From Acidimicrobiales bacterium (GTDB lineage Bacteria; Actinomycetota; Acidimicrobiia; Acidimicrobiales; Ilumatobacteraceae), in NCBI GenBank assembly GCA_030832455.1, contig JAURJB010000007.1:1-47365 (forward strand): a stretch of 47,365 nt of DNA. The letters run 5' to 3'. Positions 1-7,659 of the stretch are shown here, piece after piece. The notes under the pieces are model-generated. The model searched no databases. It saw nothing but the letters and a program-made list of their open reading frames with translations, and was not told the DNA's origin. The position numbers and the translations under genes were made by a program. Every line of letters begins with the position of its first letter. Within the stretch, counting starts at the first letter, position 1.

Positions 1-873
1 TGCCCAGTTGTACAAAAATTCAGAAGATTCTTTGGTTCGTTGCAAACACCAATCCAGACCACCGTTGTTCAGCATCCACTGCAATTGATTGTCAAGTAAC
101 ACAAAGGTGGACAGTGAAGGAGTATTGAACGTTTGCTGCGCACGCGAGTTTTCGAGCGCCACTGCAAGGTTGAGCGAAGTTGGACACCATCTGTTTGATT
201 GTGCGATGGAGCTAATGCGTTCGACTGCGCGTGGCGAGCACAACGCAATCCATGTTCCGCCCTCCGAACCAAAACCCTTTTGTGGCGAAAAGTAATACAC
301 GTCTACTTGTGATGTGTCCCACGCAATGCCTCCTGCTGCAGATGTTGCATCAACAATGACAAGTGCGTCACCTGGTGATGATGGTCGAACGAGTGGCATT
401 GCTGCACCCGTGCTTGTCTCGTTGTGCGTGAAGCAATACGCATCAACATCGGCCAGTTGGGGCTCAGCAATAGATCCAGGTGTAGCCTCAATGACGACAG
501 GATCTTGTAGGTGCGGAGCGCTACGCGTGACATCGGCAAACTTTGAAGAAAACTCACCTAACACCACATGTTCACTGCGCGCAGTAATGAGCCCAAACGA
601 TGCAGCATCCCAAAACATGCTGGCGCCGCCATTTCCGAAAACCACTTCCCAGTCTGTGGGTAACGAAAACAATGTCCGAAGTTGATCTTGCACACTGCCA
701 AGGACATGTTTGACGGGTGCCTGACGGTGCGATGTGCCGAGCACATGCTTTCCTGCAGACATCAACGCTTCAAGTTGTTCGTGTCGAACCTTGGATGGGC
801 CACTCCCGAAGCGCCCATCGGTGGGAAGAAGCGTTGATGGGAGAGTGAGTTGACGGGGTGACTGCGAAACCAT
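1..873 (-). CDS. serC: Phosphoserine aminotransferase, 3'-truncated by window edge
   Basis: PLP-dependent class V aminotransferase that converts 3-phosphohydroxypyruvate and glutamate to phosphoserine in cytosolic serine synthesis. Reading from ATG 873 the frame stays open for 291 codons to base 1, so the C-terminus (about 80 residues of a roughly 370-residue family) lies outside the window. Visible signs are the start LPTDGRFGSGPSKVR, GNGGASMFWDAA, CFTHNETSTG, VDATSAAGG and the cofactor lysine in SPQKGFGSEGG at about residue 199. This wording fits the actinobacterial SerC branch rather than the E. coli type. It lies 51 bp downstream of the receiver gene on the same strand, so the two may be co-transcribed. 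No in-frame upstream start precedes the stop near 927 except non-canonical codons. Confidence 0.93.
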   Translation of the reverse strand, partial: MVSQSPRQLTLPSTLLPTDGRFGSGPSKVRHEQLEALMSAGKHVLGTSHRQAPVKHVLGSVQDQLRTLFSLPTDWEVVFGNGGASMFWDAASFGLITARSEHVVLGEFSSKFADVTRSAPHLQDPVVIEATPGSIAEPQLADVDAYCFTHNETSTGAAMPLVRPSSPGDALVIVDATSAAGGIAWDTSQVDVYYFSPQKGFGSEGGTWIALCSPRAVERISSIAQSNRWCPTSLNLAVALENSRAQQTFNTPSLSTFVLLDNQLQWMLNNGGLDWCLQRTKESSEFLYNWA

Positions 874-924
874 GCCTTCAGTGTTGCCTGAATGAGCGGC
901 AATACCGCAGTCGTTTACAAAAAA

Positions 925-1338
925 TTAGTGAGCAACTGGCGCGGCGCCAGCAGTGGTGCCTTCATGCCAAGTGTCGCCATCGACAATTGCGCGAACAGCA
1001 CGCTGAATGCGCAACGCATCAAGTGGCTTCACAATCCAACCTTCTGCCCCGCTGCGGCGAGCCAGATGGACGTCAGCATTTCGATCAAGCAACATGAGGA
1101 CCGGAATATGTGGGATGCGTTGATCACTGTGGTCAAGTCGCAGGTTCATGGTGACCGCCATTCCACCCATCGTTCCAAATTGCAAGTCGAGGATGGCAAT
1201 GTCGGGCGTGCGAGTTTCGATTGCTTTGGGAACATCGCGACCATTGCTGCACACTGTGAAGGAATTTTCAGGAGAACTCAGGGCACCGAGAATGTCATCA
1301 AGTACCCACTGAGCATCAGTTCCAATCAAAATATGCAC
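925..1338 (-). CDS. Stand-alone response-regulator receiver domain protein
   Basis: A 137-residue protein made of one CheY-like receiver domain without an output domain. The likely phosphoacceptor is Asp51 in AILDLQFG and the conserved switch lysine is Lys104 in IVKPLD. The usual acidic pair after strand 1 is not clear: the segment reads HILIGTDAQW, with a single Asp8. The C-terminal 15 residues are Ala/Thr-rich and probably disordered. I chose GTG 1338 because translation from there begins exactly at strand 1 and a -10-like TATAGT lies 6 nt upstream; the frame stays open to 1563, but that extension has no domain character and runs under the divergent nfeD gene. Partner kinase and target are unknown. 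It may share a transcript with serC. Confidence 0.8.
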   Translation of the reverse strand: MHILIGTDAQWVLDDILGALSSPENSFTVCSNGRDVPKAIETRTPDIAILDLQFGTMGGMAVTMNLRLDHSDQRIPHIPVLMLLDRNADVHLARRSGAEGWIVKPLDALRIQRAVRAIVDGDTWHEGTTAGAAPVAH

Positions 1339-1344
1339 AAGAGA

Positions 1345-1350
1345 ACTATA
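1345..1350 (-). promoter_or_regulatory. -10 box of the receiver gene (leaderless type)
   Basis: On the minus strand TATAGT is followed by 6 nt and then GTG 1338. The spacing puts the transcription start at or next to the start codon. Confidence 0.55.
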
Positions 1351-1441
1351 CCTTCCAGCACTTGTTGGGATTAGGAGATGACTGGATAGTCGTCGCGCAG
1401 ATACCGTACAGGTGCAGTTCTGCAAACCCCGGAGGTTTTTC

Positions 1442-2785
1442 GTGCATAGGTTGTCGCGTGTTTCACGATTGGGCTTGGTGGCTCTGGCTGCCGGTGCGTT
1501 GTTGCTTTCCGTCGGAACTAATGCGTCAGCCGAGACCGCGTCCGACCTTGCGCCTGTGGACATTGTTGCCGTGAGCGGATTAATTGACGAAGTGGTCGTT
1601 GCCTCAATTGAGAATGCGATTGAGCGTTCGGAATCAAATGGTGCTCAAGCAATGGTCTTGCAGCTCAACTCTCGTGGTGCAGTTGTTTCACACGAACGCA
1701 TGGCTGGCTTGCTTGAAAAAATCGCTGACGCTCGCATCCCGGTTGCCGTGTGGGTTGGGCCGTCAAGTGCTCGCGCATTTGGATTGTCGGCTCAGTTATT
1801 AACCGTTGCAGATGTGCGCGCGATGGCACCGGGTGCTCTCATTGGGCTCACCGGACCAGCACTGCAGGTCAACGGAGAAGAGACGTCGTTTGGTGACAGC
1901 AGTGCAATATTGCGCACATCAAGCATCGGGTTTAGCGAAGCACGTAAAGAAGGAATCCTTAACTTTGCGGGTGATGACGAAGGCGTGCCGGTAGTACGCA
2001 ATATGTTGTTGGCACTAGACGGCATCACCGTAGGTGGCACCGAGCTAAATACGGTTGTCGAAACAGTTGACGAAACGGGACAAATTGTTCGTGACGCAAC
2101 TCAGGCACGTTTTTACAAGTTGGAACTCACCGATCAGTTGATGCACACAGTGGCCAGCCCGCCTGTTGCATATTTATTGTTTGCAATCGGGTTGTCGCTT
2201 TTGATCTTCGAGTTTTTCACCGCTGGAATTGGTATCGCCGGAGTTGTTGGCGCGATATGTTCGATGCTCGGCATTTACGGTTTGGCAGCATTGCCAATTC
2301 GTGGATGGGCAGTTGCGCTGTTGGTGATGGCGATTGTTGCCTTTGCTGTAGACGTTCAGGTGGGGGTTCCACGATTTTGGACTGGAGTTGGACTCACTGC
2401 ATTTGTTATTGCATCGTTTGCGTTGTACCAACCGATTGATGGATCCAACATGCGAATGTCATGGATCACGCTCGTATCGGGAATTGGCATGATGGCACTT
2501 GCATTCATCGTTGGCATGCCGAGCATGGTGCGCACTCGATTTGCAACACCAACGATTGGTCGCGAATGGCTGATTGGTGCTGAAGGCATTGCCATGAGCG
2601 ATGTGAATCCCGAAGGAATCGTGACAGTGCACAACGGTCAGTGGCGAGCACGCACCAACCGTTCAACACCGATCAACACCGGCAGCCCGTTTCGTGTTGC
2701 TGCCATTGATGGAATCACGTTAGAGATCGAACCATTGGAAGGCGCAGCTCGCGACTATCGCGAAAAGCGAAAAGGTAACGAGTGA
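1442..2785 (+). CDS. NfeD-like membrane protein with degenerate ClpP-class protease domain
   Basis: Long-form NfeD family: signal peptide, ClpP/SppA-like domain, a cluster of membrane segments around residues 240-370, and a C-terminal OB-fold (IGREWLIGAEGIAMSDVNPEG...). From GTG 1442 it has 447 residues, with a hydrophobic signal ending near NASA|E. A strong ribosome site GGAGGT at 1431-1436 stands 5 nt before GTG 1442, which decides against ATG 1412. Family members (e.g. PH1510) cleave stomatin-like partners with a Ser-Lys dyad in a segment like GASAASAG; here the matching segment reads GPSSARAFG and the oxyanion-type PGG is NSRGA, so proteolytic activity is doubtful. No stomatin gene is next to it. 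The 3' end overlaps the next start by 4 bp. Confidence 0.82.
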   Translation: MHRLSRVSRLGLVALAAGALLLSVGTNASAETASDLAPVDIVAVSGLIDEVVVASIENAIERSESNGAQAMVLQLNSRGAVVSHERMAGLLEKIADARIPVAVWVGPSSARAFGLSAQLLTVADVRAMAPGALIGLTGPALQVNGEETSFGDSSAILRTSSIGFSEARKEGILNFAGDDEGVPVVRNMLLALDGITVGGTELNTVVETVDETGQIVRDATQARFYKLELTDQLMHTVASPPVAYLLFAIGLSLLIFEFFTAGIGIAGVVGAICSMLGIYGLAALPIRGWAVALLVMAIVAFAVDVQVGVPRFWTGVGLTAFVIASFALYQPIDGSNMRMSWITLVSGIGMMALAFIVGMPSMVRTRFATPTIGREWLIGAEGIAMSDVNPEGIVTVHNGQWRARTNRSTPINTGSPFRVAAIDGITLEIEPLEGAARDYREKRKGNE

Positions 2786-3711
2786 GCACCGAGGCAGCCA
2801 TACGAAGAGAGCTGTCTGAAACCACCCAGCTACAACCCATTGATTGGTTGTTATTGATGGTGCCAGGAGTGGTCTGGGGATCATCGTTTTATTTCATCGA
2901 CATTGGTCTTGATTCATTTGCTCCAGGATTGATTACGCCAATGCGCGTGCTGTTTGGATGTATCACGCTCAGTCTGATTCCACGCGCTCGGCAAAGCGTC
3001 CCCAGTCAGGCATGGCTGCAAATTGTGATCCTGTCTTTGGTGTGGCTGGTGATTCCGTTAACAGCCTTTCCATTTGCCGAACAGCATGTGTCGAGCAGCG
3101 TGACGGGCATGTTGAACGGTGCGACTCCGCTGTTTGTTGCTGTAGTTGCCTCTGTCATTGCAAGGCGCTTGCCACCTGGTGGTCAGATATTTGGTTTGGC
3201 TATTGGTTTTTTGGGCGTCGTGTTTATTGCATTGCCTTCAATTCGCGAGAGCTCATCAAGTTCCTTTGGCGTGTTTTTGATTCTTGGAGCATTGGTGATG
3301 TATGGCTTTGCATTAAATGTTGCAGCACCGCTCCAACAACTCTTTGGTTCATTGCCTGTGTTGTTTCGCGCCGAGATTGTGGCTGTGCTGTTTCTTGCCC
3401 CGCTTGGTGTGTACTCACTGATCAACAATGATCGCCCATTTAAGTGGACGGCATTCGCCGCGATGCTCGCACTGGGAGTGCTAGGAACGGCAGTTGCGCA
3501 CTACGCAATGGTCACGCTGTCTGGTCGAATTGGATCGACGCGTGCATCAGGAAGTTTGTATTTGATGCCGGCAGTATCTCTTGCGCTAGGCGTGTTTGTA
3601 AACAACGAATCCGTTGCGCCGCTAGCGGTGCTCGGTAGCGCCGTTGCGGTGCTTGGCGCATATGTGTTGGGACGAAGCAAACGATTGGCTCCCTCAGAAA
3701 CCACAGCATGA
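2782..3711 (+). CDS. EamA/DMT-family transporter
   Basis: A 309-residue integral membrane protein with about ten hydrophobic segments in two EamA-like halves; the first half begins DWLLLMVPGVVWGSSFYFI and the second near FGVFLILGALVMYGFALN. EamA proteins export or import small metabolites (amino acids, nucleobases, nucleotide sugars); the substrate here cannot be read from sequence. The GTG start at 2782 overlaps the nfeD stop (GTGA), and its own end overlaps the Nudix gene by 4 bp, so nfeD-eamA-nudix form one translationally coupled operon. Confidence 0.85.
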   Translation: MSTEAAIRRELSETTQLQPIDWLLLMVPGVVWGSSFYFIDIGLDSFAPGLITPMRVLFGCITLSLIPRARQSVPSQAWLQIVILSLVWLVIPLTAFPFAEQHVSSSVTGMLNGATPLFVAVVASVIARRLPPGGQIFGLAIGFLGVVFIALPSIRESSSSSFGVFLILGALVMYGFALNVAAPLQQLFGSLPVLFRAEIVAVLFLAPLGVYSLINNDRPFKWTAFAAMLALGVLGTAVAHYAMVTLSGRIGSTRASGSLYLMPAVSLALGVFVNNESVAPLAVLGSAVAVLGAYVLGRSKRLAPSETTA

Positions 3712-4532
3712 CCGCGCAAGACTTTGATCCAACAACGGTGCCAATTAGGCCCGCTGCAACCGTGATGTTGTTGCGCGATCATCCGATCAACGGTGTTGAA
3801 GTGTTTATGTTGCAACGTACGTTGAGTGCCGCGTTTGCTAAAGGAATGTATGTCTTTCCTGGCGGGCGAGTAGATGCAAATGATGCAGAAGAAACGCTTG
3901 AAGCACATTGCGATGGAATGACTGATGAAGAAGCCAGTGCATTGTTGGGGCTATCACATGGCGGGTTGTCGTATTGGGTTGCGGTAATCAGAGAATGCTT
4001 TGAGGAAGCAGGAGTGCTGCTAGCTCGTTATGGCGAGACCACAGACCTCATTCGTTTTGAAGGCGATGAACTCATTGCTCGCTACATGACCGCACGACAC
4101 GCTGTGCATGAAGGTTCGATTTCAATGATGCAGTTGTGCGCAGATGAAGACCTGCACCTGATCACAGACAATATTCACTATGTAAGTCATTGGATTACAC
4201 CACTTGGCGAGGCACGAAGGTTTGACACCCGATTCTTTGTTGCGCGGGCCCCCGATGGACAAGAGCCACTTCATGACGACAACGAAACCATCGACAGCCT
4301 GTGGGTAACGCCCGCAGATGCACTCGAGCGACATAGCAACGGAAGCTTGGCAATGATGCCACCGACTATCCGTAATCTTGAGTTCTTGCTTCCTTTCGGC
4401 ACCACAGCCGATGCATTAGTTGCAGCAAAAAAGATTGGGACTCCAACTGCAATTGTTCCGCAATTGCGTGTTGATGAAGAAGGTCGGGTTATTGGCGTGT
4501 CGTTTCCCGGGGACGCAGACTTTAAGAACTAG
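3708..4532 (+). CDS. Nudix hydrolase with split Nudix box (NUDT19-like layout)
   Basis: A 274-residue Nudix-fold hydrolase. The Nudix box is recognisable but interrupted: the GG(R) element sits at residues 52-54 (FPGGRVDAND) and the metal-binding half RECFEEAG at 95-102, leaving about 40 residues between them instead of the usual few. This is the arrangement of NUDT19-type CoA diphosphatases, so a CoA or acyl-CoA substrate is possible but not shown. The inserted segment (DEEASALLGLSHGGLSYW) is amphipathic. The stop overlaps the convergent mrp stop within the palindrome CTAG. Confidence 0.82.
   Translation: MTAQDFDPTTVPIRPAATVMLLRDHPINGVEVFMLQRTLSAAFAKGMYVFPGGRVDANDAEETLEAHCDGMTDEEASALLGLSHGGLSYWVAVIRECFEEAGVLLARYGETTDLIRFEGDELIARYMTARHAVHEGSISMMQLCADEDLHLITDNIHYVSHWITPLGEARRFDTRFFVARAPDGQEPLHDDNETIDSLWVTPADALERHSNGSLAMMPPTIRNLEFLLPFGTTADALVAAKKIGTPTAIVPQLRVDEEGRVIGVSFPGDADFKN
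4529..4532. other. Shared bidirectional stop palindrome CTAG
   Basis: The four bases CTAG give TAG on the plus strand (4530-4532, Nudix gene) and TAG on the minus strand (4531-4529, mrp). No terminator fits between the two convergent genes. Confidence 0.9.
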
Positions 4533-5713
4533 TTGCGTTGCGAAATTGACACTTGCACTACGTCTTCGGTGCGTGCAGAGCAACCGATCATGTCTTGAGT
4601 CGACACTGTTTCATCGATGATGCGTTGGGCAATTGTCGTAAAGGCTTGCGCAGCAGCACCCGATCGCGACAGCACAATTGGTTCACCAGTGTCACTGCCA
4701 TGGGCAACTGCAGATTCAATTGGAATGTTGCCAAGTAACGGTGCGCCAATCTCGGTGGCAAGTGTTTGCCCGCCGCCTTTGCCAAACAGTTCGTACTCGG
4801 TGCCGTGTTCGCACGTAAACGACGTCATGTTCTCGATCACACCGGCAACACGAAGAAAACTACGACGCGCCATATCTGCCGCACGAATGGCAACCTTCTG
4901 TGCCGAGACTGCAGGGGTGGTGACAATAATTAGGTCAGTGCGCGGCAACATGCGGGCTAATCCCATTTGCACATCGCCCGTACCGGGTGGCATATCGATG
5001 AGCAAGTAATCAAGGTCGCCCCAATGAACATCGTGCAAAAACTGTTCGACCGCTTTAGTCAACATCAGACCGCGCCACATCAGTGCAGTCCCTTCGTCTT
5101 CAACAAGCATTCCTGTTGACACAACTTTCAGAAGTCCTGCACCAACGTGGCGTTCATTAGGAATGATGCGCGCCTTGTCGCTGCCATCAGCTCGATGAGC
5201 CTCAAGTCGATCGGGCATGTTCAACATGCGCGGGATCGAGAACCCCCAAATGTCTGCATCCAATACTCCAACGACATGTCCTTGTGCTGCAAGTGCGGCA
5301 GCCAAGTTGACGGTTACTGAACTTTTGCCCACACCACCTTTGCCACTGGCAATCGCAAGCACTCGAGCATTGAGCGGGATTTGTGTTTCGTTCGCCTGCT
5401 CGCGAGCATTCCACCGTGCACGGGTCATCACCGCACTGCGTTCGTCTGCAGTCATCTCGCCCCAGTCGATGGTTACCTTGCTCACTCCAGGATGAACGAG
5501 CACACGTGATTCGATGTCGTTCTTGATCTGGACGCGCAACGGACAGCCCTTAATGGTCAGTTTCATGCCAATTGCAACAACGCCTTCGGCGCTGACTGTG
5601 ATGTCGCCTGCCATGCCCAAATCGACAATATTGTCGCCTAGTTCGGGGTCCATGACGGCCCGAAGCAGTTCACGCACCACATCAGCAGTGGGCGGGTGGG
5701 CCTTGCTGGTCAT
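4529..5713 (-). CDS. mrp: Mrp/ApbC-type Fe-S cluster carrier ATPase
   Basis: A 394-residue cytosolic P-loop ATPase that is thought to carry or deliver Fe-S clusters. The N-terminal MIP18/DUF59 domain occupies residues 10-95 (MDPELGDNIVDLGM, IKGCPLRVQI). The deviant Walker A GKGGVGKSS is at 124-132, Walker B-like LDAD near 151 and DMPPGTGD at 240-247. The CxxC that holds the bridging cluster in many Mrp proteins is reduced here to a single Cys301 in TCEHGTEYELFG, which I believe is common in Actinobacteria. It stands next to and divergent from an ErpA-type carrier, which fits a role in Fe-S assembly for the nuo and bc genes. A -10 box TAGGTT lies 6 nt before the ATG. Confidence 0.9.
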   Translation of the reverse strand: MTSKAHPPTADVVRELLRAVMDPELGDNIVDLGMAGDITVSAEGVVAIGMKLTIKGCPLRVQIKNDIESRVLVHPGVSKVTIDWGEMTADERSAVMTRARWNAREQANETQIPLNARVLAIASGKGGVGKSSVTVNLAAALAAQGHVVGVLDADIWGFSIPRMLNMPDRLEAHRADGSDKARIIPNERHVGAGLLKVVSTGMLVEDEGTALMWRGLMLTKAVEQFLHDVHWGDLDYLLIDMPPGTGDVQMGLARMLPRTDLIIVTTPAVSAQKVAIRAADMARRSFLRVAGVIENMTSFTCEHGTEYELFGKGGGQTLATEIGAPLLGNIPIESAVAHGSDTGEPIVLSRSGAAAQAFTTIAQRIIDETVSTQDMIGCSARTEDVVQVSISQRN

Positions 5714-5719
5714 AGTTAA

Positions 5720-5725
5720 AACCTA
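5720..5725 (-). promoter_or_regulatory. -10 box of mrp (leaderless type)
   Basis: TAGGTT on the minus strand, 6 nt (ttaact), then ATG 5713. Confidence 0.55.
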
Positions 5726-5758
5726 CCGTGATGATCGAAACAATGTTGGGCTGTGCCC

Positions 5759-5787
5759 TTTACCTTGTGCAAGGTCGGGGGTATCAT
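5759..5787 (+). promoter_or_regulatory. Promoter of the ErpA-type gene
   Basis: TTTACC at 5759-5764, a 17-bp spacer, TATCAT at 5782-5787, then 7 nt to ATG 5795. This is the only start in the window with a fair -35 as well as a -10, and it favours ATG 5795 over the in-frame ATG at 5786, which falls inside the -10. Confidence 0.6.
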
Positions 5788-5794
5788 GAGGAAC

Positions 5795-6115
5795 ATGATC
5801 ACACTTACCGACAACGCAGCATCAAAGGTAAAGCAATTACTCGAGGCTGAAGGCGCAACCGATTTAGCATTGCGCGTTGCAGTACGACCTGGTGGTTGCT
5901 CTGGGTTTTCATACGAGATGTTTTTTGATGGCGACTTCACACCAGAAGATCAGACACTTACATTCGGTGATGTGAAAGTTGTTGTTGACCAAGCCTCATC
6001 GCAGTTGTTGGTAGGCGCAAGTCTTGACTACCAAGATGGTTTGCAAGACGCAGGTTTCAAGATCAACAACCCAAATGCATCACGCACATGTGGTTGTGGC
6101 AACAGCTTTAGCTGA
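5795..6115 (+). CDS. erpA: A-type Fe-S cluster insertion protein (ErpA/IscA family)
   Basis: A 106-residue HesB-like fold protein that binds and passes on Fe-S clusters. The three conserved cysteines are present: RPGGCSGFSY and the C-terminal CGCG (RTCGCGNSFS). It begins MITLTDNAASKVKQLL, typical for the family. The start at 5795 is chosen from the promoter spacing; 5786 would add three residues (MRN). Divergent from mrp with 81 bp between the two starts, so the two Fe-S factors share a promoter region. The gene ends 4 bp before the convergent lipoprotein stop. Confidence 0.92.
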   Translation: MITLTDNAASKVKQLLEAEGATDLALRVAVRPGGCSGFSYEMFFDGDFTPEDQTLTFGDVKVVVDQASSQLLVGASLDYQDGLQDAGFKINNPNASRTCGCGNSFS

Positions 6116-6119
6116 TTGA

Positions 6120-6995
6120 TTACAGAACTCCGAGCGCCCTCAGCGCTTCGGTGACTTCAACTGAATCAAAAATTGCGTCAAAGCGTTCAACGATGATGCC
6201 TTGTGCATCGGTGATAAACAGCGCAGGCTCATAACTCATTCCCACTGCTTCGACAGCAGGGGCAACAATCGTTGCTGTGTCGTCCGTGTAGATCTCGGCA
6301 TGCAACATGATGATGCTGTCGCCAAGTGTCTCGCGCAGTGACAACAGCGCGTCTAGTGCGGGTGCACATGTTCCTGTTTGGCAATGAGCAGGTGTGCCCA
6401 CCAAGTATGCAATCGGTTTGCCACGTTGCAGTGCTTCGTTCAGTGTGATGTCGTGCAGTGGGCATGGCTCGGGTGAACGTGTGCAGATGGGGTTTACGCC
6501 ACGTGGGTTTTCAGGTGTCGGTGTATCAAAGCCTGGAAGTGCAGTGCCAATGAGTGGCACAGAGATCGAAGCCGGATCCATGATCTGTACTCCTGCTCCT
6601 TCGGGTGTTCCGCCCTCGACGATCAGTGAGTAGATACCAACATCTGAAACCGTGATTCGAAATGGCCAGTACGGCGGGTCAATGTTTGCATCGTGTCGTG
6701 TGGCGACGGCGTTTTCCACGACGACCTCGCCCGTATCGGAGTTAACCAACGTGGCACGTAACTCGGTAGGCAAATCAATACCACTGGTTTTACCGAGCAT
6801 CCCTGCTTGATGAGCAAGTGAAATTGGTAGCCGAACTTCACCGGGAACAAGTACTTGAGGAAAGCGCTGTACCACTTGGAAGAGTTCGTCAGTGCTTGCT
6901 GACGGGCCAGTTGAACATGCAGTCAGAAAACTCAGTGACCCGCCAAATCCAAATGTTGCAAGTGTTCCGGTTACAAACTGGCGGCGGGAGATCAT
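6120..6995 (-). CDS. Tat-exported lipoprotein with thioredoxin-like C-terminal domain
   Basis: A 291-residue envelope protein. The N-terminus has a twin-arginine motif (SRRQFV at 3-8), a hydrophobic stretch and a lipobox (FLTAC), so it should be Tat-exported and lipid-anchored at Cys27. Residues 45-140 look like a beta-rich domain (VPGEVRLPISL, GIYSLIVEGG). Residues from about 190 on resemble a thioredoxin fold: GKPIAYLVGTPAHCQTGTCAPAL carries cysteines in the active-site region (CQTGTC, CX4C rather than CXXC), and FITDAQGIIVERFDAIF is the usual second half. Redox or metal handling is plausible; a fully canonical active site is absent. Divergent from ridA; TACGAT stands 6 nt before the ATG. 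Confidence 0.75.
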   Translation of the reverse strand: MISRRQFVTGTLATFGFGGSLSFLTACSTGPSASTDELFQVVQRFPQVLVPGEVRLPISLAHQAGMLGKTSGIDLPTELRATLVNSDTGEVVVENAVATRHDANIDPPYWPFRITVSDVGIYSLIVEGGTPEGAGVQIMDPASISVPLIGTALPGFDTPTPENPRGVNPICTRSPEPCPLHDITLNEALQRGKPIAYLVGTPAHCQTGTCAPALDALLSLRETLGDSIIMLHAEIYTDDTATIVAPAVEAVGMSYEPALFITDAQGIIVERFDAIFDSVEVTEALRALGVL

Positions 6996-7001
6996 GTCTT
7001 C

Positions 7002-7007
7002 ATCGTA
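7002..7007 (-). promoter_or_regulatory. -10 box of the Tat lipoprotein gene (leaderless type)
   Basis: TACGAT on the minus strand, 6 nt, then ATG 6995. The divergent ridA gene uses the same hexamer at the same spacing. Confidence 0.55.
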
Positions 7008-7039
7008 TAAGAAGTTTTCAGGTTGCTGGCATCGGCGGA

Positions 7040-7045
7040 TACGAT
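7040..7045 (+). promoter_or_regulatory. -10 box of ridA (leaderless type)
   Basis: TACGAT, 6 nt (gaaggc), then ATG 7052. No clear -35. Confidence 0.55.
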
Positions 7046-7051
7046 GAAGGC

Positions 7052-7498
7052 ATGGCCACCGCTAAAAAGTCTGCAAAAAAAATCGCGAAAAAAACCGTAA
7101 AGAAAGCCGTAAAGAAAACAGCAAAGAAAGCTGTAAAGAAAACGGCGACGGCACCGTTGGGGCCCTATACGCCGGTTGTGCGTGCAGGTGACTGGGTCAT
7201 TGTGTCCGGACAACTTGGTGTTGTTGACGGCAAAATCGTTGCAGGTGGCGTCGCCAAACAAACTGCTCAGGCTGTGGTCAATCTGAAGGCCCAACTCGCA
7301 TCAGCAGGATGCAGTATCCACGATGTCAAAAAGACCTTGTGCTTCTTGACCGACATGGACACCTTTGCCACATTTAATACGGCATACGTTGCTGGATTTG
7401 ACGGAAGCCGCCCAGCACGCAGCACGATCGGTGTGGCCTCGTTGCCATTCGGCGGTGCAGTGGAGATCGAAGCCTGGGCTTTCAAGCCACTACGGTAA
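7052..7498 (+). CDS. RidA-family protein with N-terminal lysine/alanine-rich tail
   Basis: A 148-residue protein in two parts. Residues 1-33 are a histone-H1-like tail with repeats of the AKKTVKK / AVKKTAKK type, about half lysine. Residues 35-148 are a RidA (YjgF/YER057c) domain; RidA enzymes hydrolyse reactive 2-aminoacrylate imines in the cytosol. Conserved residues are present: GPYTPVVRAGDWVIVSGQ, the carboxylate-binding Arg in SRPARSTIGV and VEIEAWAF at the end. The start at 7052 is supported by the -10 box; the open frame further upstream runs through the divergent gene. RidA proteins are normally about 125-130 residues without such a tail. The tail could bind nucleic acid or another polyanion. 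It is followed after 5 nt by a small membrane-protein gene. Confidence 0.85.
   Translation: MATAKKSAKKIAKKTVKKAVKKTAKKAVKKTATAPLGPYTPVVRAGDWVIVSGQLGVVDGKIVAGGVAKQTAQAVVNLKAQLASAGCSIHDVKKTLCFLTDMDTFATFNTAYVAGFDGSRPARSTIGVASLPFGGAVEIEAWAFKPLR
7061..7146 (+). repeat. Degenerate A-rich tandem repeat coding the RidA lysine tail
   Basis: Imperfect tandem units of the type gccgtaaagaaa, varied at third codon positions (gccgtaaagaaa, acagcaaagaaa, gctgtaaagaaa). Protein-level repetition is kept while the DNA drifts, which suggests selection for the lysine pattern. Confidence 0.7.
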
Positions 7499-7503
7499 TC
7501 ATC

Positions 7504-7659
7504 ATGCCTGGAGCCATACTGATCGTTCTCGCCCTCATCGGGTTTCCTGTTGTTGTTGGCTTGTCCACTGCTGGTCTTGCTGCGTTAATCGGATTTTTCT
7601 TGCAGAAAGATGCTGATAAGCGCCACGCGGGTAGCGAACTCATTGACACCAATATCTGA
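7504..7659 (+). CDS. Small single-span membrane protein (51 aa)
   Basis: ATG 7504 to TGA 7659 codes a 51-residue peptide beginning MPGAILIVLALIGFPVVVG, with hydrophobic residues to about 35 (probably one long or two short spans) and a charged tail QKDADKRHAGSELIDTN. It begins 5 nt after the ridA stop and its last 50 bp overlap the next gene in another frame, as expected for a coupled operon member. I recognise no family. The clear hydrophobic/charged division and the placement argue for a real gene, but there is no strong ribosome site. Confidence 0.5.
   Translation: MPGAILIVLALIGFPVVVGLSTAGLAALIGFFLQKDADKRHAGSELIDTNI

Noticed and set aside
1339-1563. N-terminal extension of the receiver protein up to 1563
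   Set aside because: Low-complexity translation under the divergent nfeD signal-peptide region; GTG 1338 has the -10 box and begins at strand 1 of the fold.
4617-5009. Plus-strand frame antisense to mrp
   Set aside because: Mrp on the minus strand has all family motifs over this span; the frame is a codon-bias shadow.
6818-7051. RidA read from 6818
   Set aside because: Extension runs antisense to the Tat lipoprotein gene; the -10 box and tail start support ATG 7052.
7061-7146. A-rich tandem repeats as a CRISPR or intergenic satellite
   Set aside because: Units are short, without spacers, and lie in frame within ridA, coding lysine/alanine repeats.
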